Positions 57,240 to 64,000 of a stretch of DNA of 64,000 nt are shown here, piece after piece. A program made the position numbers and the translations under genes. Position 1 is the stretch's first letter, and each line of letters starts with the position of its first letter. The stretch is taken from positions 5,392,663-5,456,662 of the forward strand of contig NC_133221.1 of assembly GCF_040436345.1 (NCBI RefSeq). The letters run 5' to 3'. This DNA comes from Pagrus major. Taxonomy: Eukaryota; Chordata; Actinopteri; Spariformes; Sparidae. The notes under the pieces were generated by a model that had not been told where the DNA came from, made no database searches, and saw nothing but the letters and a program-made list of their open reading frames with translations.

Positions 57240-57515
57240 TAAGTACATTAGATATCAGATATTTGTACTTGTACTACCCGTATGAGTGACTTTCACTCTT
57301 ACTAAAGTAATATTTTAACACAATAACAAGTACGACTATCACAGTTTTTACAACGCTGATTATAAACTCTGATAAACATGCTGACGCACATCATGACCCA
57401 GACTCCTCACAAACCACCACGTTATCAGAGAACCTTGGTAACAAAAAACACAGCCACCAAACCAATAACACAGGGGCTGATACGACCTCCAAAGAACAAC
57501 CACTGAAAATGCAGG

Positions 57516-57681
57516 TCACTTAGCCAAATGGGGCATCCGCTTGAAACGAGCCCCCCTCCTCCTCTTGACACGCTTCTTTCTTGCTTTTGTACATTCGATT
57601 ACGATGCACAGAAATATCAGTAAGAGCGCAAAAGATCCCCAGCGGAGCAGTAAATACCAAAATGGCTCCCCTGTCCATGCC
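57516..57681 (-). CDS. Ig receptor: membrane/tail exon (copy 1)
   Basis: 166 nt, begins in phase 2 after the stalk exon. Hydrophobic segment of about 20 residues containing one Arg, then KARKKRVKRRRGARFKRM and the stop. Confidence 0.7.
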
Positions 57682-60600
57682 CTGAAAAGACAAAAAAATT
57701 GATTAGTGACTGGTTTTCAACCAACATTTTGTGGAGGTATTTTAAAGGAAAAGTTCACCCAAAAATGAAATTTCAGTCACTATTTTTCTCACTCCCACGC
57801 CAATGCCCCCAAAATGGCTCCCTACAGCTTGTCTGCCCTAATCAAGGACTAATCAAGCCCTGAGATCCCAAACTGACTTGAAAAGACATTATTTATAAAG
57901 CTGAAATCACCACCATAGGCTAAAAGTGTTAGTCTACACCTTGGTGGTGGGTGCCTAAGCTCGACCGCACATCAATGGTGTAAATAATGTATTTTCAAAT
58001 CGATTTGGGTTCTCAGGGCTTCTGGAGACTTGGATTACACTGGACGAAAAGTGTATGGAGTCATTTTGTGTTTTTGTTTTGGGGTGTTTTTAACGTTTTA
58101 AAAGAAGTCCCCATCTTCTTCAGTTGTTTAGGAGAATGTTGCAACACCGTTTTGCTGTGAAGCTCCAGAAATGTCCATTAGACTACGAAACATCATCCCA
58201 GTTTCCATCGGCATCGGGGTGAGGAGACAATGACAGAATTTTGATTTTTGGGTGAACTTTTCCTTTAAGACATCGAGTTTGCTTTTATTTCCATTAAAGT
58301 GAGTACATTTATTTTTTAAATGTGTCTAACCTGCTGAAAAAAAAATCTCCATCGGTTTGATTGATTTGTAGAGACTGGTTTCCTGTGTTAGGATGGGGGA
58401 TCATGGGAGTCTGGCAGGTGGTCAGAGGTGGAGTTGTGGCCGTGGTGGTGCTCATCCTGTCCGCACAGTCATAAATGGGTTGGCCTGATGATTAAAAGGA
58501 AAGACACCACAATGACATTGTTTTATGAATGTGAGCCTTGTGCAATAAGGATTTCACAACAGACCCTATCAGTAAATGTTTATTTTAAATTTAAATTTTT
58601 ATAATGTTTTTCTGTATTTGATGCCCCTTTGTGTTGGATTTTTATCAGAATTTAAAAGTTTTGATCTTTAAAATGTAATACTGATGCATGATTTTTTTGT
58701 TTGCAGAAAAATGAGACAACCGTGTCTTCTTTAATACGACCACGAGGAGGCACCAAAGTCAAATCTACACAAGGGCTTTAATCCATTATATAAACCAGCG
58801 CTGAGCAAAGTTGGGCCACTGGGCCAAAGTGAGCCTGCTCTATGGTGTATTTTGGATGGCCAGATGTTTTTAGTGAAAATAAATATTAAAAATTATTATT
58901 TTTTAATAATATTAACGTTATGCTGATTCTTTTTTGTGAGGTATACATGCTCTTTTGGATCCCTAATTATTATTTTTCATAGCCTGAGCACGCCATGCAG
59001 AATGACAACATACAATATACAGAACATACTCATAGTCATTTTAAAAGTATTCTGATCCTGACATCAGAATTAGACCAGTTAGTAAAAGAAACATGTGAAA
59101 AGAGAGTTGGTACAGAGGAAACACGACTGAGCGACTCTCACAGACACTCGTGAAGACAGCTGACAGAGGTGTCAATGAATAATGCTTCTTCTTATAGCTT
59201 GGTTTCCTGTTTACTTCTCTCATCACTCACACTGTATACAGCACTGACAGGTATGAAGCTTCCCACAGCCATAATGCAAGAATAAAGCTTGTTTAGTTTT
59301 GACCTCTATGGATGTAGGAAAGCAAAGATAAGCACTTAATACACATTCATTGACTACAAACCCACAGTAAGCTGCCATAAAAGCATTTGTACATGCTGTA
59401 ACCACACTCACCATCCATCATGGTTGCAGAAAGTGTGCTCAAGACTTTTCAAAATAACAGAGGGGATTAGAGGGGATTATGAGATGTTTTCCTTCTGAAG
59501 CAGTGTTGTAAAAGTACCCAAAGTCATACTCGAGTAAATGTAAAGATAGCCTACTGTTTTATAATATTACGTTGGAAACAGTGAAAGCTGATCATAGGAA
59601 TAGTAGTTGAGTAAAAGTCTTACAGAATCTGATATTAAATGATATCAGAAATACAAGAAAAAGTAAATTATGGGAATACTCCATAAGTAACCCTAACCCT
59701 AACCCTAACCCATACCTAAAAATCGTACTTGAGTAAATTTACTTTGTTACATCCCATCACTGTTATGAAGTATTACGATCACACTTGTAATGTCCAGTGT
59801 CTTTTTGTAGTATTAATACTTACTGTATATTCATTTTACTGATTATTGGATCAGATATTCAGCATATTTCTGATTACCAGAATGCCAATTAAATACATTT
59901 AAAAATGCCTTATATTGGCTCTGATGCAGCATGCAGTCTGCAAAGTAACTAGTAACTCAAGTTATCATATAAATGTAATAGAGTAAAAACAAGGGTTAGG
60001 GTTAGAACACAACATCCCATGTGTTTCTTACCTTGCATATTAATGACATAGATGCAGCTGCTGTCTGCAGTCATCAGAACCTGCACAGAGAGGACATCAC
60101 TCCTCTGACTGCTTACGTCATTCCTGGCGATACAGTAGAAATCGCTGTCCTCGCCCAATGAGCCACAGTGTAAGTGTAAGTCTGACGAGTGGTGAAGCAG
60201 GACGTCCTCGTGGTGAGTGTTTTGAAACCAGGTGTAACGAACAGCAGTGCCCTCTGTGCAGCCACAGCGCACCGTCACTGGCTGCCCCCAGCATGTCGGC
60301 CTGTCCACCAGAGGGCCCAAGGGCCAAAGTCTGGGTTTAGATACTGGAACTGGCGCAGAGAAGGAGGTCATATATTTAAATCCATTCAGCTTGACAGTGT
60401 TAAGACCCTTACAAACAAGGACTATTCAAGTGTGCTATTACTATACTTAAAAATAAGTTCAGTTTACTTTTTGTGTACTTAAGAGATACTTAACAAAGTC
60501 AAACTTGGGAAATATATTAGAACTGTACTTAAGTTTACTTGATGAATGAACTTGAGTATACTTCTTTTTTGTAAGGGTGAAAAATGTCCATAAATGTTAT

Positions 60601-60780
60601 TATAAGCAGTACACAAATTCAAATTCAAATTCAAAGGGGCTTTATTGGCATGAAAGTTTAACAACAATGTTGCCAAAGCATCAAAACACAACTTGTCCAA
60701 ACATTCGGACAGAACATAACAAATAACAACACAAACACAACACCAAGATTGATTTACATTAATTATATATACAGTATATA

Positions 60781-60813
<33 letters not shown>

Positions 60814-61857
60814 TCACTCACATACATTACACATTTTCCAAGCTAATCATGAAACAGTTGTGCTTTATTCTTACCTTCAGTGACGACCACTTTAACTGAA
60901 GTCATGATGTCAGAATACGGTCTGTCAATCCCAACCCAGTACACTCCGCTGTCGTCAAATCTCAGATCTGTGACTTTCATAAACAACCCTCTTCTTCCTG
61001 CATCTACAATGTGGGACCTGTGTCTATTTTTAGTTCTAGCACTATTTTCTGAATCCACCACAATCTCACACGTGCTTCTGGAGTCTCCTCGGCACCAGTA
61101 CTTTTTACTGAACCGGAAATGGTTTGCGTCATACGTGCAGATAAGAAGGAATTCACCTCCAATATGTGCTGTGATCTTCCCCTTATCACACTGGAGCTGG
61201 AGACTTGCTGAAAATAAAAATAAAAAAATGGAGTCCAATCAGAATGAAACTTCTCATAGCCACAACAATCAGAGAAATATTATTTTCAATGTTCAATTTC
61301 CTTTTAACTGATTTCATTTCATTTTTCGACCCAAATTCGAATATTAATCTTGTAAACTGCTTAAGAGTTTTCAAGCCTTAACTTGTGAAACTTTCCATGT
61401 AGAGTAAATACTTCATTATATTCCGCTGTCGTGTACAAAACAAATAATTCTACATGTCAGGCAGATCACACACAAGCCACAGATGAAAAATCAATGATTG
61501 AGAATACAACATGAAAAAAACATTTCCAAAATTCATGCAATCGAAAATGGAACCGCTCAAGTTTGCCTGTGTTCATTCAATCAATCTATGAATTTTCCAG
61601 TTAATGATTACATTTATATTATCAGAATTAATAAGTAGTTACAGCTACTGTTACATTTTATGTTATTAATACATATATTTGCAAAGTTTCGTCCTTATCA
61701 ATGTAAATTACATCTTATTTTCCATTTTAGAAAAGGAATAGAATTAGTTTCCCTTTCAGAAATTGTATATCAAATAAAAAGAGCATTATGATGATTAATG
61801 TTAATGTAAATGAGCTCACTCACCATGAAAAAGCACAATCAGACAAAGCGTCTTCAT
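57516..61857 (-). CDS. CD300/pIgR-like two-Ig-domain receptor
   Basis: Type I membrane receptor, 334 aa predicted from five exons in matching phase: signal 61824-61857 (MKTLCLIVLFH), V domain 60875-61207, second Ig domain 60032-60349, stalk 58331-58484, membrane/tail 57516-57681 ending in TGA at 57516. The V domain shows the CD300/pIgR/TREM pattern: GGEFLLICTYD, KYWCRG with a second Cys pair partner in TCEI, and DSGVYW. The canonical YWC, however, is YWV, so the usual F-strand Cys is absent. The membrane segment carries an Arg (LLLRWGSF) and the tail is short, basic and free of Tyr motifs, which suggests pairing with a signalling adaptor and not intrinsic ITIM/ITAM signalling. Lipid, Ig or pathogen ligands are known for the family; none can be inferred here. 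Confidence 0.75.
57742..58268. mobile_element. Short non-autonomous element, TTAA target
   Basis: A perfect 25-bp inverted end TTAAAGGAAAAGTTCACCCA... with TTAA at each outer border, suggesting TTAA duplication as in piggyBac/Kolobok-type elements. It lies in the intron between stalk and membrane exons. Partial right ends recur at about 6305-6435, 23395-23527, 38235-38363 and 62085-62205. Confidence 0.65.
58331..58484 (-). CDS. Ig receptor: stalk exon (copy 1)
   Basis: 154 nt, phase 1 to 2. Reads PIYDCADRMSTTTATTPPLT and IPHPNTGNQSLQINQTDG. Differs from copy 2 by Ala for Val. Confidence 0.65.
58485..59500. other. Intron of the Ig receptor
   Basis: Contains two minus-strand open frames of about 60 codons (59041-59226, 59223-59414) that resemble nothing I know and lack splice signals in phase. 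Nothing else seen. Confidence 0.4.
59501..59762. mobile_element. hAT-like short element
   Basis: Ends CAGTGTTGTAAAAGTA and, inverted, CAGTGATGGGATGTAAC. The flanking 8-bp sequences TTCTGAAG and TTATGAAG match at 7 of 8 positions, as expected for an old hAT target duplication. No coding capacity. Telomere-like repeats lie inside. Confidence 0.65.
59689..59711. repeat. Interstitial telomere-like (CCCTAA)n
   Basis: Four CCCTAA-type units. Two inverted TTAGGG-type units occur at 59994-60005. Confidence 0.85.
60032..60349 (-). CDS. Ig receptor: second Ig domain exon
   Basis: 318 nt, phase 1. Cys in VTVRCGC and Cys in DSDFYCIARND mark the B and F strands, with TWF as the core Trp. It ends in SSCIYVINMQG. 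Compact domain similar to membrane-proximal Ig domains of fish leukocyte receptors. Confidence 0.7.
60610..60760. mobile_element. LINE (L2-like) 3' end
   Basis: ATTCAAATTCAAATTCAA followed by GGGGCTTTATTGGCATGAAA and TTGCCAAAGC, the characteristic 3' tail of a common teleost LINE, in the intron between the two Ig-domain exons. Confidence 0.6.
60783..60811. repeat. (GT)n microsatellite
   Basis: About 14 uninterrupted GT units. Confidence 0.95.
60875..61207 (-). CDS. Ig receptor: V-type domain exon
   Basis: 333 nt, phase 1. N-terminal LQCDKGKITAHIGG, B-strand Cys in LLICTYD, extra pair KYWC/TCEI, F strand DSGVYWVGI with Val where Cys is expected. The plus strand reads ACCCAGTACACTCC here, so this is not a reading-frame error. 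Confidence 0.75.
61824..61857 (-). CDS. Ig receptor: signal-peptide exon
   Basis: ATG at 61857; 11 codons (MKTLCLIVLFH) plus one base, then GTGAGT. It joins in phase to the V-domain exon. Confidence 0.65.
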
Positions 61858-61899
61858 TTTGATGTCAGCAGCTAGAGAATGAAACTTTAACAACCATAA

Positions 61900-64000
61900 T
61901 CAAAACTCAGGAAACAGCAGAGATGGACTGTGGTGATCTCAGCTTCCTGTAGGTGCACTGTGGTGTACAGACGCGCTCTGTATGCCGTGCCGCGAAAACA
62001 CAAACGATTTACCAGAAGGCCACAGTTATTTCAGGTTATGCCATTTATGAAAGCCCCTTAATAAGAAGAACCTTGCTTTCATTTCTGGAATGCTTTCGCT
62101 GTGAAGCTCCAGATGTGTTTTGTGGACTATGAAACTTCATCTGACTTCCCATCTGTAGATAGTGTCTGAGTTTTCATTTTTTGGGTGAACTTATCCTTTC
62201 ATGAGATATAAAAGCATCAAACATGCACTGTAGATGAATGAGATGCATACACTGACATATACAATAACATAATGAAAAAAGCAAGTGCATGATGCAGGGA
62301 TTGTAAACAACCATTGTGATTTGTTCTATTCCCTCTACCTCATTAAAAAAAATATTGGATCTGATAGTTGGTCAGACAGATAATCATATACAGTGTATAC
62401 ATACATGTAAATATATGTTTATGTATGTACTTCTACTTGCACACTGCAAACGCAGATTTAGTTCAAATTAAACTTTATGAGCGCTCGTTAATTAGTCTTT
62501 TATTTAAACCCCCTCTGCCATCTCAAAATCAAATTAGTTGTTTGCATTCATCAGATGAAATATGCAGTACAATGATCATGTTAAGCACATATTACTTAGT
62601 ATGTTAAGTTTATGTAAAGGAAGGGAGGGGCCTGATCCGCAGCAAATTAGTAGACTTCCCAGCATGCATTGTTAAATGACAGTAAAACCTCCCCCGAGAC
62701 CTTTCTTTTTTATAGTTTGAAGAAAAATATATGATTGAAACTTGATGCGTGCTTTTAATACATTTCACGATAAGTCATGGTTTTTTGTACGAAAATGAAG
62801 ACATCGCTTACCATGATAGAGGTTATTATTGAATTCAGTAATAATTAGAGAAACAAATTTACTATTAACAAACTGAAGGATTGTGTTGATCCAAGAAAGA
62901 CTTTCATAACCACTACTGTTAAAGATATGTAAATCACAGCTAAAATCTTTATAGATTAATCTTACTTTACATAGTGTTTATTTAACTTAACATAGTCATG
63001 TTGTACAAGTTGCACTCCTGAAAAGAAACAACTTATGCAAACTAATGACTTTGAGTAAAGCCTTCTAATATTAACTAAGTATGTTACTACACTTAATTAT
63101 GTGTGTAGGTTTGTACAACTACACATGTTTAGTTTCACCTTGTGTACAAACTTAAGCGGTTTAAGGAAACGGGTTTCCACGCAGTTTTCTGGTAAAGTCA
63201 ACTAATTCGGGATACAAGTGTACCCTTGATACTTAAGTGTATTAATTGACAATATCTTTACTTTTAGTCAAGTGTGTCTTTTGAGTACTTTTTACAACAC
63301 TGGTTAACTCTACTGTCTCTTTGTGTTAGTTCAACACAAAGCCACTAGATGTCACCGTGCTACCGATGTAGTGTCCAACACCTGCTGAGCGCAGTGTCCA
63401 ATGCATTGTTGTCTTCATCATGTCATATCTGACAGAAGGCATTCTGGTTTCACATGTAACTGAGGCGGAGTTGACTCACTCCTCTTACACGAACTGCACG
63501 TCAGCTCTTCTGGTAAGCCTGTATGTTTTCTTTATTATCTTGATACTGGTGTTTCATTCTTATGTACTTATATACAATCTTATACTTGCTACATATTCTT
63601 ATACATATATTTTTGACCTTTATTCATACTCTAATTAAATTCCAGCTTGTTATATATAATAAAAGGAAGCCTTGCATGAGCTCCTCCAATGGCTCTTTGA
63701 AATTCATATGATTCAAAAGTGGACAGTCAACTCACTAAACAAATCACAGTAAGTTCATAAATGTGAGTTTTACAAGAAAATGACAGAGTTATTACTGTGA
63801 GGTGGCTTTCACCAAAACAACAGTAGGCATAAATAAAGTCCTAGACAGTTGAGTGGGCTGCTGCTAATTGCTGGCTCAGAACATCAGGATTTTCAGGATT
63901 CTTAGACACCCTCTCTTAACCACTCCCTCTGTCTCTGCCTCCATCCTTAACCACATCCCTCCTCCACTCCTCTCATGGGTCCTGAATGTTGTCCAACAGG
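61900..64000. other. Flank right of the Ig receptor
   Basis: No gene supported. Holds a decayed right end of the TTAA element (about 62085-62205) and AT-rich sequence. A plus-strand ATG at 63420 opens MSYLTEGILVSHVTEAELTH and is followed by CTG|GTAAGC at about 63512, a possible first coding exon, but nothing confirms it. Confidence 0.3.

Noticed and set aside
60880-61311. 143-codon plus-strand frame
   Set aside because: Shadow of the V-domain exon on the other strand.
1-64000. Possibility of a bacterial-type operon, CRISPR array, tRNA or rRNA genes
   Set aside because: No regular spacer-repeat arrays, cloverleaf signatures or rRNA motifs were seen; gene structure is spliced and vertebrate-like.

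Overview
The window is from a ray-finned (teleost) fish. The evidence is AT-rich introns with GT-AG splice sites, short phase-1 exons for Sushi/CCP and immunoglobulin domains, a Tc1 element with TA target duplication, several teleost-type non-autonomous DNA elements, and fish LINE 3' ends. No bacterial, rRNA, tRNA or CRISPR features were seen. Nearly all coding sequence lies on the minus strand. Exon limits were placed by hand from splice signals, reading phase and comparison among the copies in the window.

Layout. Positions 1 to about 53,800 hold four tandem copies of one membrane complement-regulator-like gene made of CCP (Sushi) domains. Gene A is at 1-4,200 (its 3' end lies outside the window). 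Gene B is at about 9,900-21,200, gene C at about 24,600-34,800 and gene D at about 44,600-53,800. Each starts with a non-coding exon, then a signal-peptide exon, CCP1, a CCP2 split over two exons, and a varying number of alternating 'CCP3-type/CCP4-type' exon pairs. A short Thr/Pro/Lys exon, a last CCP and an exon that opens a membrane segment follow. A has one CCP3/CCP4 pair in view. D has two pairs plus two diverged CCP exons. B and C have three full pairs and a broken fourth. D is intact in every exon I could place. B has a stop codon in CCP6 and a ruined donor in CCP9. C has both of these and also a 4-bp frameshift in CCP2. A and D are therefore the best candidates for working genes, B is doubtful and C is probably a pseudogene.

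Spacers. The spacers between the CCP genes (4.2-8.6 kb, 21.2-24.5 kb, 34.8-40.4 kb) are copies of one another. Each holds a decayed piece of the stalk exon of the neighbouring Ig receptor, so the duplicated unit carried the 3' end of that receptor as well as the CCP gene.

Positions 55,158-61,857 hold a two-Ig-domain type I membrane receptor on the minus strand: a CD300/pIgR-like V domain, a second Ig domain, a stalk, a membrane segment and a basic tail (334 aa predicted). Its stalk and membrane exons are present twice, and a third membrane-exon copy is truncated. A pIgR/CD300-like gene beside CCP regulators resembles the RCA/PIGR neighbourhood of other vertebrates; that comparison is knowledge-based inference. 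The last 2 kb (61.9-64 kb) shows no gene I can support.

Mobile DNA includes a dead Tc1 copy (46,048-47,556), a 1.1-kb long-TIR element in the C-D spacer, a hairpin-ended element in intron 1 of B and C, a TTAA-flanked short element near the Ig receptor, a hAT-like element containing telomere-like repeats, and LINE fragments at 41.6-42.1, 42.65-43.15, 57.04-57.24 and 60.6-60.8 kb.
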